NCBI GenBank assembly: GCA_019114465.1 | Contig: DXFM01000050.1 | Location: 1 to 39,800, forward strand | DNA length: 39,800 nucleotides | Source: Candidatus Lachnoclostridium avicola | GTDB taxonomy: Bacteria; Bacillota; Clostridia; Lachnospirales; Lachnospiraceae | Reading direction: 5' to 3' | Shown: piece by piece, positions 1 through 8,500 of the stretch | How positions within the stretch are numbered: the stretch's first letter is position 1 | Layout of the letters: the number at the start of each line of letters is the position of its first letter | Translations under genes and position numbers: made by a program | The notes under the pieces: model-generated | Seen by the model: the letters and a program-made list of their open reading frames with translations, nothing else | The model's database searches: none | What the model was told of the DNA's origin: nothing

Positions 1-756
1 CTGGACGAGATGGAGGCGGAGGCCAACGAGGCCATATACCGGAATCTGCCGGTGCAGATTCTCACCCCCACTCCGGAGGAGTTAAAGGACATGGAGTACC
101 GGAGCAAGAAGGAGCTCACCGGCCAGGTTCGGATCACGGTCATACCTGGAGTGGACGTCTGCGCCTGCTGCGGCACCCATGTGGAACACACCGGGGAGGT
201 GGGCCTGATCAAGGTGCTGGGCATGATCCACTACAAGGGAGGCGTCCGCATCTCCCTTCTCTGCGGGCGGCGGGCTCTGGAGTACTGCGTCAGACGGCAG
301 AAGCAGGTGGCGGCCCTGTCCGCGCTCCTGGCTGCAAAGCAGGATGAGGTGACGGAGGCGGTTCAGCGGCTGAAAGGGGAGAAAGAGCGGCTGGAGGGAG
401 AGCTTTCCCGCCTGCGCCAGGCGGAGGCGGAGAGGAAAGCGGCCGCCCTTCCGGAGAGCCGGGAACCGCTGGCGGTGTTTGAGGACATGGAGCCTGTGCA
501 GCTGAGAAAATACTGCAACCTGCTCTGCGAGGGGAAGAAGGGGGAGATTGTGCTGGCCTGCGCCGGAAAAGGAGACGGCTATCAGTATGTATTGGCCAGC
601 CCGGCCCACGACATGAGGGCATTCTCCAAAAAGATGAACGGTCTGTTAAACGGCAGAGGCGGCGGCAGCAGCCAGATGGCCCAGGGAACCTTTCAGGCCG
701 GGGAAGAAGAAATAAGGAGCGCGTTTTTTCAGTGCGCGGAAGAGGAAATGAAATGA
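1..756 (+). CDS. Alanyl-tRNA editing protein (AlaX-L type), 5' end outside window
   Basis: The frame is open from base 1, so the gene begins upstream; about 251 residues are visible. The reaction expected of the family is hydrolysis in trans of mischarged Ser- or Gly-tRNA(Ala). The visible part holds the second zinc half-motif of the AlaRS/ThrRS second additional domain: CACCGTHVEHTGEVG, giving a CxxxH pair about 53 residues after the first Met at base 10. The first half-motif (HxxxH) would lie upstream. An Ala/Glu/Arg-rich coiled-coil stretch follows (bases 300-450), then a DHHA1-like tail with a degenerate Gly-rich end (GRGGGSSQMAQG). This long form with a C-terminal DHHA1-like domain matches AlaX-L rather than the short AlaX-S. 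The stop codon overlaps the ATG of the next gene (ATGA). The family is clear; which amino acid is edited cannot be told. Confidence 0.88.
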   Translation: MDEMEAEANEAIYRNLPVQILTPTPEELKDMEYRSKKELTGQVRITVIPGVDVCACCGTHVEHTGEVGLIKVLGMIHYKGGVRISLLCGRRALEYCVRRQKQVAALSALLAAKQDEVTEAVQRLKGEKERLEGELSRLRQAEAERKAAALPESREPLAVFEDMEPVQLRKYCNLLCEGKKGEIVLACAGKGDGYQYVLASPAHDMRAFSKKMNGLLNGRGGGSSQMAQGTFQAGEEEIRSAFFQCAEEEMK

Positions 757-1901
757 AGCTGACGGATAGTACCGTGAAAAAAATCAGAGGCCTGATTCTG
801 TTTACCATTGTGGCGGCGGTGGTGGCCGTCCATTACCGGGAGTGTCTGAGGGTGGCCGCCAGACTGCTCCACATCTTTTCACCCTTTCTCATGGGGGCGG
901 CCATCGCCTTTGTGCTGAACGTGCCCATGAGGCAGGTGGAGCGGTGTCTCATCGGCCGGGGAGAGAGAAAAAAATGGCACCGCCCGGCGGGCCTGCTCAT
1001 CACCATCGTGCTGGTGGCCGGCGTGCTGTTTTTGGTATTCTTCGTGGTGACGCCGGAACTGTTAAGAACCATGGTAAGCCTGAGCAGCAGCATTCCCGCG
1101 TTTATGGAGCGGACCCTGGTCCAGGCGGAGAAGCTGTTCGCCCAGTATCCGGAGATTGTGGACTATTTAAATTCCATTGAGATCAACTGGCCGGAGATGC
1201 TGCGGCAGATTGTGAGCTTCCTGAGAAACGGAGCCACCTCTGTGCTGGACACCACCTTCTCCGCGGCGGTCTCCATCGTCTCAGGATTTACTAATTTCGG
1301 AATCGCCTTTATTTTTTCCATCTACATTCTCCTTCAGAAAGAGGGGCTGTGCACCCAGGCAAAACGGCTGGTGCGGGCCTTTCTGCCGGAACGGACGGCG
1401 GTGATTGTCATCGGAGTGGTGAAAAAGACGGAGCGGACGTTCTCCAGTTTTCTGGCGGGACAGTGCGCGGAGGCCCTCATCCTGGGAACCATGTTTTTTG
1501 TGACCATGACGGTTCTGAGAATGCCCTACGCTCTGCTGATCGGCGTGCTCATCGCATTTACGGCTCTGATTCCCGTGTTCGGGGCCTTTATCGGCTGCGC
1601 GGTGGGAGTTTTCCTCATGCTCATGGTCAGCCCCTTTACCACCCTGGAGTTTATCGTGGTGTTTCTGGTGCTCCAGCAGATTGAGGGGAACCTGATCTAC
1701 CCCCATGTGGTGGGAAATTCTGTGGGACTGCCCTCCATCTGGGTGCTCATGGCAGTCACCGTGGGCGGCAGCCTGATGGGCGTGGTGGGAATGCTGGTAT
1801 TTATTCCCCTGTGCTCGGTGCTGTATTCCATGATGAGAAGCGAAGTGCGCCGCAGAGAGCGCAGAAGAGGGGACCGGGAGAAAATCCGGTGTGAAGAGTA
1901 A
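753..1901 (+). CDS. AI-2E family transporter (YdgG/TqsA-like membrane protein)
   Basis: A 382-residue multi-pass membrane protein. There is a GTG at 732, but I chose ATG 753: it overlaps the upstream stop as ATGA and has AGAGGA just before it, so the two genes are probably translationally coupled. Hydrophobic segments occur near residues 10-30, 33-60, 75-100, 150-190, 215-260, 265-300 and 310-345, with a soluble amphipathic region between (LSSSIPAFMERTLVQAEKLF). The C-terminal half has the family pattern of a Gly-rich pair of helices (LIGVLIAFTALIPVFGAFIG) followed by QQIEGNLIYPHVVGNSVGLP, the best-kept stretch of the family. Despite its name, most members are not shown to move autoinducer-2; some are Na+/H+ antiporters or exporters, so the substrate is unknown. 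The C-terminus is basic (RRRERRRGDREK). Confidence 0.9.
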   Translation: MKLTDSTVKKIRGLILFTIVAAVVAVHYRECLRVAARLLHIFSPFLMGAAIAFVLNVPMRQVERCLIGRGERKKWHRPAGLLITIVLVAGVLFLVFFVVTPELLRTMVSLSSSIPAFMERTLVQAEKLFAQYPEIVDYLNSIEINWPEMLRQIVSFLRNGATSVLDTTFSAAVSIVSGFTNFGIAFIFSIYILLQKEGLCTQAKRLVRAFLPERTAVIVIGVVKKTERTFSSFLAGQCAEALILGTMFFVTMTVLRMPYALLIGVLIAFTALIPVFGAFIGCAVGVFLMLMVSPFTTLEFIVVFLVLQQIEGNLIYPHVVGNSVGLPSIWVLMAVTVGGSLMGVVGMLVFIPLCSVLYSMMRSEVRRRERRRGDREKIRCEE

Positions 1902-1922
1902 AACGAAAGGTATGGAAGGATA

Positions 1923-1968
1923 AAAAAATCCCGTCTGCGGAGCCGGAGTGGCTGCAGGCGGGATTTTT
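1923..1968. terminator. Bidirectional rho-independent terminator
   Basis: AAAATCCCGTCTGC pairs with GCAGGCGGGATTTT (one G.T pair) around a 14-base loop. A runs on the left and T runs on the right let it serve the plus-strand AI-2E gene and the minus-strand 78-aa gene, which converge here. Confidence 0.88.
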
Positions 1969-1978
1969 GGTTCCAGGC

Positions 1979-2215
1979 TTATTCTCCCTGGTACATGTAT
2001 TTGATCAGCCGTTCAATATCTTCCTTCTCATGAGCGACCAGGTCCAGCTCATTGATGTATCCGTTGGAAAACATGGTGGCCATGGAGAGGTACTGGCTGA
2101 GCTTGGATTTTAAGTTGATCCGGTCCCCCTCCGGGGAAATCAGCTCTACCGGTCCCTTGCACTCGTCGATCACTTTGAAAAACGCTTCCACATCTGTGAT
2201 GTTCTGAATTTTCAT
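1979..2215 (-). CDS. Small conserved-looking protein of unknown function (78 aa)
   Basis: I do not recognise a family with certainty. The start is well fixed: AGGAGG lies 8 bases before ATG 2215, and a strong promoter lies at 2262-2290. The protein is soluble, acidic and mostly helical in appearance, with no signal peptide, membrane span or Cys pair. It opens with MKIQNITDVEAFFKVID, a weak amphipathic pattern, then a short beta-like stretch (GPVELISPEGDRINLKSKL) and a C-terminal helix (EKEDIERLIKYMYQGE). It stands alone between two terminators/promoters, so neighbours give little hint. The clear translation and transcription signals make it a real gene rather than a chance frame. Confidence 0.75.
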   Translation of the reverse strand: MKIQNITDVEAFFKVIDECKGPVELISPEGDRINLKSKLSQYLSMATMFSNGYINELDLVAHEKEDIERLIKYMYQGE

Positions 2216-2261
2216 CTGACAATCCTCCTGTCTGAAACTATCGTGTTCTCACTTCGTAGCC

Positions 2262-2290
2262 ATTATAACAGAGGAAAAATGGAAAGACAA
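2262..2290 (-). promoter_or_regulatory. Sigma-A promoter of the 78-aa gene
   Basis: On the minus strand TTGTCT (2290-2285) and TATAAT (2267-2262) are separated by 17 bases. TGT precedes the -10 box, making it an extended -10. The start of transcription would be about 40 bases before ATG 2215. Confidence 0.75.
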
Positions 2291-2348
2291 GGAACAAAAT
2301 CCATAAAAATGAAACAGCCGGCCCGGAGGGCGCAGTGGAGTCCGGCGC

Positions 2349-3209
2349 TCACGCCGGATCAGAGGCCTGCTCCCGGCTGCGGAGAATGTCGTCTAAAAGG
2401 AGGGAGGACACCCGCAGGTTTCCCCTGCCGCAGCCGATGCGGATATCCGGCTTATTGTCCCCGTGGAAATCGGATCCGCCGGTGGGCAGCAGATGGTGGC
2501 GGACCGCCAGTTCTTTTAATTTCCGGCTCTCATAGCTGTTGTTGGAGGAGTGGTATACCTCCAGTCCCTTCATCCCAAGGCCGGAGAGATACCCGGTCAG
2601 CTCCTCCAGCTCCTGGTTGCTGAAGCCGTACTGAAGGGGATGAGCTAGGGCGGCGAAACCTCCCGCCTCCAGAATCAGGGACAGGGCGGTCTCCGGGAAC
2701 AGCTGTTCCTTGGGCGGACAGTAGGGACCGCCGGGCTTGAGATAACGGCTGAAAGCCTCTTTCCTGGAAGCGGTATACCCTTTTTCTGTCATTACCCTGG
2801 CAAAATGGGCCCGGGTGATCACTGTGTCCGGGCTGCCGGCCTGAAGTTCCTCCTTTGTGATGGAAAATCCGGCCTTTCCCAGCCTGCGGATGATTTCGTC
2901 GTTGCGCTCCTCCCGCTTCTGCCGCAGCTCCTTTAAGGCGCGGAGGAGATCGGGAGAATCCCAGCGAAGAAACAGTCCGAGAATGTGGATTTCCTTCCCG
3001 TGCCACTGGGCGGAGAGCTCCGCGCCGGGGATCACCTGGATGGAGAGACGCTTTGCGGCCTCCAGAGCCTGGGGGACTCCGTCCACCGTATCATGGTCGG
3101 TCAGGGCGATGGCGGAGAGACCGGCCTCGGCCGCCAGAGCGGTAACCTCCCCGGGAGAGAAGGTGCCGTCGGAGGCGGTGGAATGTACGTGCAGATCGAT
3201 AAGACTCAT
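2349..3209 (-). CDS. PHP-domain phosphoesterase (TrpH/YciV-like)
   Basis: A 286-residue PHP protein with the full metal-site set: HVHSTASDG (H7, H9, D14), TDHD (H39, D40), PGAE (E64), the inserted segment with H70, AHP (H190) and GGSDFHG (D247, H249). The order and length match the TrpH/YciV group, whose studied members hydrolyse 3',5'-nucleoside bisphosphates and short RNA 5' ends; the histidinol phosphatase HisK branch is less likely given this motif spacing. The middle (residues 85-170) is a helical insertion typical of the group. AAGGAGG lies close before ATG 3209. It is transcribed away from the VanW gene. No convincing promoter was seen in the AT-rich stretch 3230-3320. Confidence 0.87.
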   Translation of the reverse strand: MSLIDLHVHSTASDGTFSPGEVTALAAEAGLSAIALTDHDTVDGVPQALEAAKRLSIQVIPGAELSAQWHGKEIHILGLFLRWDSPDLLRALKELRQKREERNDEIIRRLGKAGFSITKEELQAGSPDTVITRAHFARVMTEKGYTASRKEAFSRYLKPGGPYCPPKEQLFPETALSLILEAGGFAALAHPLQYGFSNQELEELTGYLSGLGMKGLEVYHSSNNSYESRKLKELAVRHHLLPTGGSDFHGDNKPDIRIGCGRGNLRVSSLLLDDILRSREQASDPA

Positions 3210-3338
3210 GATAACCTCCTTTGAAACAGTTTGGTAATAAAAAGATAACAGTATGGTAACATGAATTTAAAGATAAGTAAAATACTAAAATTTTTATGGG
3301 AAAAGAAAGAAAATAGGCATTTCTTTTTCAAGAAAGTG

Positions 3339-3347
3339 TGCTATACT
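3339..3347 (+). promoter_or_regulatory. Extended -10 promoter element for the VanW-family gene
   Basis: TGCTATACT (TGn plus TATACT at 3342-3347) lies in an AT-rich tract. The -35 at the right distance (ATTTCT, 3319-3324) is poor, as is common for extended -10 promoters. Transcription would begin near 3353, about 75 bases before ATG 3429. Confidence 0.55.
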
Positions 3348-3428
3348 GTACTCCGTGGATCTGTACCTGAAGAGGAGCAGGACGGATCCGCAGGAAATTT
3401 ATCAAAGAAGAACGGGTGAATATACAGT

Positions 3429-5324
3429 ATGAATCTTTATGACGACAACAGAACCGGAGGATCCGGCAGGAACACGTCCGGGACGTCCAGGACCGGTTCC
3501 CCAGTCTCCCGAAGCGGTTCTTCCCGAAGCAGTTCCCAGTCCCGGAGCAGCTCCGCGTCCCGAAGCGCTTCTTCCAGGAACAGCGCCTCCAGAACCAGCT
3601 CTGCTTCCCGGACCGGATCGTCCGCCAGAAGGACATCCTCTTCCCGGAGCGGATACAGCGGCAGCCGCCGGGGAGGAAAGCGGAGGAGAAACCAGAAAAA
3701 TTATATGCCCGCTGCCGTCGGCGGCGTGGTGCTGATCCTGATCATCCTGGTGATCGTGCTGGCGGCCAGAGGCTGCGGCGGAGAGAAGACGGTGGGGGAG
3801 ACCCAGGAGGAATCCCAGATCTCCGGACAGGTTTCTGTGGACGGCGTGTCCATCACCGGCATGTCCAGGGAGGAGGCCAGGGAAGCGATTCTGGCCGGCT
3901 ACTCCTGGGGAATGACGGTGACCTATGAGGATGACACCTATGAGGTGGAAAACCTGATTGCAGACCGGGTGGATCAGCTCCTGGATCAGATCTTTTCCAC
4001 AGACAGCCCTCAGGAATCCTATACTCTGGATGTGAGCGGCATGGATGACCTGATTCAGAGTCAGGTGGAGGCCATGGCGTCCCAGTGGGACAAACCTGCC
4101 AAAAACGGGGAGATCTCCGGATTTGACAAGGAATCCAATTCCTTTACCTACTCCGGAGAGGAAAACGGCGTGGTGATCGACCAGGAGCAGCTGGCGTCCG
4201 ATATCCGCCAGGCCATGGAGGAGAAAAATTTCAGCGCCAGGATCACCGCCCAGGCCAACGAGGTAGAGCCGGAGATCACGGCGGCCGAGGCCAAGAATAT
4301 GTACCGGGTGATCGGCCAGTATTCCACCACCACCACGGCCAACCGGGATCGGAACACCAATATCCAGCTGGCCAGCGAGTGTCTGGAAGGAAAGATTATC
4401 CAGCCGGGAGAAACCTTCTCCTTCAACGACACCACAGGTCCCAGAAGTGAGGATAAGGGCTACAAGCCCGCGGGAGCCTATGTAAACGGAGAACTGGTGG
4501 CGGAGCCGGGGGGCGGCGTCTGCCAGGTGTCCTCCACGCTCTACAACGCGGTGGTATTTGCCGGGTTGAAGACCACGGAGCGCCATGCCCACAGCTATGA
4601 GCCGTCCTACGTGACGCCGGGAGAGGACGCGGCGGTGAGCTACGGCGGGCCGGATATGAAGTTTATCAACAACTCTGACACGGCCATCGCCCTGCGGGCC
4701 AAACTGGAAGGAAGCCTTTCCAGCAAGATGACCCTGACCATTTCCGTGGTGGGAATTCCCATCCTGGAGGACGGGGTGACCTACTCCATGCACTCGGAGA
4801 AGGTAGCGGATCTGGATCCGCCGGCTCCTGAGTATGTGGAGGACCAGACCCTTCCGCCCCACACGGAGAAAGTGGTGAAGGAGGCGGATATGGGCAGCCG
4901 CTGGACCACTAATCTGGTGATCAAAAAAGACGGAGAGGTGATCAGCGACGAGCTGCTCCACAACAGTACCTACCGGGGACACGCGGCGGTGATCCACCGG
5001 AATCAGACGGATAGTCAGGTGCAGGAGACCAGCGCGGGAGAGACGGAAACCTCCGCAACGGCATCGTCTGTGGCGGGTGAGATCACACCTATGGAGACGG
5101 ACGCCGCCACGGAGACTGACAGCGGCCTGGAGGCCAGCAACGCCCAGACGGCGGAGAGCACGGAGCCCCAGACTTCCGCTGTGGTGCCGGCAGTGCCTTC
5201 CACCACGGCACCGGCGGAGACCCAGGCTCCCCAGGGACAGACATCAGAGACCGCCGGCGGGCAGGTAATCGCCCCGCCGCCGGAGCAGCCATCCCCCACA
5301 GTGGAGGCCGGACCGGGTGTTTGA
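3429..5324 (+). CDS. VanW family membrane-anchored protein with Arg/Ser-rich cytoplasmic head
   Basis: A 631-residue protein. Residues 10-90 are nearly all Ser, Arg, Thr, Gly and Ala with many RS/SR dipeptides, ending in RRGGKRRRNQK. One membrane span follows (about 94-114), so the head should be cytoplasmic and the rest outside. Residues 133-285 resemble the peptidoglycan-binding-type repeat often fused to VanW (VDGVSITGMSREEA). The VanW domain covers about 297-430, with QPGETFSFNDTTGPR and PGGGVCQVSSTLYNA. After residue 460 comes a short G5/beta-like part and a Thr/Glu/Ala/Pro-rich tail (530-631) ending in PPPEQPSPTVEAGPGV. VanW proteins lie in some vancomycin-resistance clusters but have no proven reaction; nothing here suggests a resistance locus. 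The ribosome site is weak (GGGTGA). It is followed by an inverted repeat and the PFOR promoter. Confidence 0.85.
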   Translation: MNLYDDNRTGGSGRNTSGTSRTGSPVSRSGSSRSSSQSRSSSASRSASSRNSASRTSSASRTGSSARRTSSSRSGYSGSRRGGKRRRNQKNYMPAAVGGVVLILIILVIVLAARGCGGEKTVGETQEESQISGQVSVDGVSITGMSREEAREAILAGYSWGMTVTYEDDTYEVENLIADRVDQLLDQIFSTDSPQESYTLDVSGMDDLIQSQVEAMASQWDKPAKNGEISGFDKESNSFTYSGEENGVVIDQEQLASDIRQAMEEKNFSARITAQANEVEPEITAAEAKNMYRVIGQYSTTTTANRDRNTNIQLASECLEGKIIQPGETFSFNDTTGPRSEDKGYKPAGAYVNGELVAEPGGGVCQVSSTLYNAVVFAGLKTTERHAHSYEPSYVTPGEDAAVSYGGPDMKFINNSDTAIALRAKLEGSLSSKMTLTISVVGIPILEDGVTYSMHSEKVADLDPPAPEYVEDQTLPPHTEKVVKEADMGSRWTTNLVIKKDGEVISDELLHNSTYRGHAAVIHRNQTDSQVQETSAGETETSATASSVAGEITPMETDAATETDSGLEASNAQTAESTEPQTSAVVPAVPSTTAPAETQAPQGQTSETAGGQVIAPPPEQPSPTVEAGPGV

Positions 5325-5362
5325 CAATTGAGGAAAAGAAAATAAAACAGACATAAAATCAG

Positions 5363-5404
5363 GAGATTGTTCGTAAAATAATACTTATTTTCACGAACAA
5401 TCTC
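5363..5404. repeat. Long inverted repeat between VanW gene and PFOR promoter
   Basis: GAGATTGTTCGT (5363-5374) is mirrored by ACGAACAATCTC (5393-5404); the inner AAAATAA/TTATTTT continues the pairing with a one-base bulge, leaving a 3-base loop. It could be the terminator of the VanW gene, although only CTTTGCATTT follows rather than a clean T run. It also abuts the -35 box of the PFOR promoter, so an operator role is possible. Confidence 0.75.
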
Positions 5405-5433
5405 TTTGCATTTCAGGAAACATTTGCTATAAT
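5405..5433 (+). promoter_or_regulatory. Sigma-A promoter of the PFOR gene
   Basis: TTTGCA (5405-5410), 17 bases, then TATAAT (5428-5433) preceded by TGC, an extended -10. Transcription would begin near 5440, giving a leader of about 95 bases. The leader has a small stem (CAGAAT at 5455-5460 with ATTCTG near 5480-5485) and ends in AGGAGG before ATG 5535. Confidence 0.8.
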
Positions 5434-5534
5434 ATAGACAGGTCACTCCCCGACAGAATTCTGCCTTTCTGCAGGGCTTTTATTCTGAAAGGGAACTATA
5501 CAATATTCATATTTCATTTAGGAGGATAAATCAA

Positions 5535-8500
5535 ATGGCAAGAAAAATGAAAACCATGGATGGCAATGAAGCGGCTGCTCATGCGTCATATGCGTTTACA
5601 GAAGTCGCTGCTATGTATCCGATTACTCCCTCCTCTGTTATGCCGGAGCATACGGATGAGTGGGCAACGGATGGAAGACTGAACATCTTTGGACGCCCGG
5701 TGCAGATCACTGAAATGCAGTCCGAGGCAGGCGCAGCAGGTGCTGTGCACGGATCCCTTGCTGCAGGTGCGCTGACCACCACCTACACAGCATCTCAGGG
5801 ACTTCTGCTGATGATTCCGAACCTTTACAAGATTGCCGGCGAGCAGCTTCCCGGTGTGTTTAACGTATCCGCCCGTGCTCTGGCCAGCCACGCGCTGTCC
5901 ATCTTCGGCGATCACTCTGACGTATATGCTTGCCGTCAGACTGGCTGCGCAATGCTGTGCGAGTCCAGCGTGCAGGAGGTTATGGACTTAACTCCCGTTG
6001 CTCATCTGGCAGCACTGACCGGAAAGGTTCCGTTCATCAACTTCTTCGACGGATTCCGTACTTCCCATGAGATCCAGAAGATCGAGACCTGGGACTATGA
6101 CGATTTAAAGGAAATGATGGACTGGGATGCCCTTGCTGCGTTCCGTAAGCAGGCGCTGAACCCGAACCATCCCTGCCAGAGAGGTTCCGCTCAGAACCCG
6201 GATATCTTCTTCCAGGCGAGAGAGGCCTGCAACCCGTACTATGATGCCCTTCCGGCCATCGTACAGGACTACATGGATAAAGTTAATGCCAAGATCGGCA
6301 CCAACTACAAGCTGTTCAACTACTACGGCGCTGAGGATGCAGAGCATGTAATCATCGCCATGGGATCTGTGAACGAGACCATCGAGGAGACCATCGACTA
6401 CCTGGCTAAGCAGGGCAAGAAGGTTGGTCTGGTAAAGGTTCGTCTGTACAGACCGTTCGCAGCTGACGCTCTGGTTGCGGCTATTCCGTCTACTGTAAAG
6501 CAGATCAGCGTTCTGGACAGAACCAAAGAGCCTGGTTCCTTAGGCGAGCCGCTGTACCTGGATGTAGTGGCAGCTCTGAAGGGAACCCAGTTCAACGATG
6601 TTCCGGTTTACACCGGCCGTTACGGCTTAGGTTCCAAGGACACCACTCCGGCTCAGATCGTAGCTGTATACGAGAACACGGAGAAGAAGAGATTCACCAT
6701 CGGCATCGTGGACGATGTGACCAATCTGTCCCTGCCGGAGGGCGAGCCCTTAGTTACCACTCCCGAAGGCACCATCAACTGCAAGTTCTGGGGTCTTGGA
6801 TCTGATGGTACTGTAGGCGCCAACAAGAACTCCATCAAGATCATCGGCGACAACACCGATATGTATGCTCAGGCATACTTTGATTATGATTCCAAGAAGT
6901 CCGGCGGTGTGACCATGTCTCACCTGCGTTTCGGACATGAGAAGATCAAATCCACCTACCTGATCAAGAGAGCCAACTTCGTTGCATGCCACAACCCGGC
7001 ATACATCCGCAAGTACAACATGGTTCAGGAGCTGGTGGACGGCGGTACCTTCCTGTTAAACTGCCCGTGGGATATGGAAGGACTTGAGAAGCACCTTCCC
7101 GGACAGGTGAAGAAGTACATCGCTGATCACAACATCAACTTCTATGTGATCGACGGCGTGAAGATCGGTATCGAGACTGGAATGGGCTCCACCCGTATCA
7201 ACACCATCCTTCAGTCCGCATTCTTCAAGCTGGCCAACATCATCCCGGAGGAGCATGCCATCGAGCTGATGAAGGACGCTGCTCAGAAGACCTACGGCCG
7301 CAAGGGCGAGGATGTCGTTAAGAAGAACTGGGCTGCCATCGAGGAAGGCGCTAAGCAGGTTGTTAAGGTAGCAGTACCGGAGTCCTGGAAGAACTGCGAG
7401 GACGAAGGCCTTGACATGGCTCACGCTGAGGAAGGCAGACAGGATGTTGTGGACTTCGTAAACAACATTCAGTCCAAGGTAAACGCTCAGGAGGGCTACT
7501 CCTTACCGGTATCCGCATTCAAGGACTATGTGGATGGTTCCACTCCCTCCGGTTCCGCAGCTTATGAGAAGCGCGGCATCGCTGTGAATGTTCCGGTTTG
7601 GAATTCCGACAACTGTATTCAGTGTAACTTCTGTTCTTATGTCTGCCCGCACGCTGTAATCCGTCCCGTTGTTATGAACGAGGAGGAGGCTGCAGCAGCT
7701 CCGGCTGACATGAAGAAAGTTCCCATGACCGGTATGCCGGGATATTATTTCTCCATGACCATCTCCGCACTTGACTGTACTGGATGCGGCTCCTGTGCTA
7801 ACGTATGTCCTGGAAAGAAGGGCGAGAAGGCTCTTACCATGGACAGACTGGAGAAGAACATGGGCGAGCAGGCAATCTTCGATTTCGGCCAGAAGCTGTC
7901 CGAGAAGCCGGAGGTTCTTGCGAAGTTCAAAGAGACCACTGTTAAGGGAAGCCAGTTCAAGCAGCCCTTACTTGAGTACTCCGGCGCATGCGCAGGCTGC
8001 GGCGAGACTCCTTATGCAAAGCTGATCACTCAGCTGTTCGGCGACAGAATGTACATCGCCAACGCAACAGGATGTTCCTCCATCTGGGGCAACTCCTCAC
8101 CGTCCACTCCTTACACGGTGAACAGAAAGGGCCAGGGCCCGGCATGGGATAACTCCCTGTTCGAGGACAACGCAGAGTTCGGTTATGGTATGCTTCTTGC
8201 CAACAACGCTCTGAGAGACTGGTTAAAGGATAAAGTAACTGCTGTTTACGAGTCCGAGAAATCCTCCGATGAGGTGAAGGCTGCCTGCAAAGAGTGGCTG
8301 GATACCTTCTCCGTAGGCGCTACCAACGGAACCGCTACAGACAAGCTGGTTGCAGCTCTTGAGGGAGTTGACTGCCCGCTCTGCAAAGAGATCCTGGAGA
8401 ACAAGGATTTCCTGGCTAAGAAGTCTCAGTGGGTATTCGGCGGCGACGGCTGGGCTTATGATATCGGCTTCGGCGGCGTGGACCACGTACTGGCCAGCGG

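Noticed and set aside
2243..2623. Plus-strand frames over the end of the PHP gene
   Set aside because: They are Pro/Arg/Cys-rich shadow frames opposite a well-supported gene, with no ribosome site.
3456..3680. Tandem-repeat or CRISPR-like look of the TCCCGAAGC/TCCCGGAGC pattern
   Set aside because: The units are short and uneven and encode the Ser/Arg-rich protein head; there are no equal spacers or cas genes.
3402..4997. Open frame of 531 codons on the minus strand opposite the VanW gene
   Set aside because: It lacks family features, is rich in His/Arg/Gly as expected from reading GC-rich codons backwards, and lies wholly over a clear gene. The same applies to long minus frames at 11269-12762 and 14638-16230.
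5363..5404. Rex redox-repressor site at the PFOR promoter
   Set aside because: The TTGTTCG...CGAACAA arms are too far apart and differ from TTGTTAANNNNTTAACAA.
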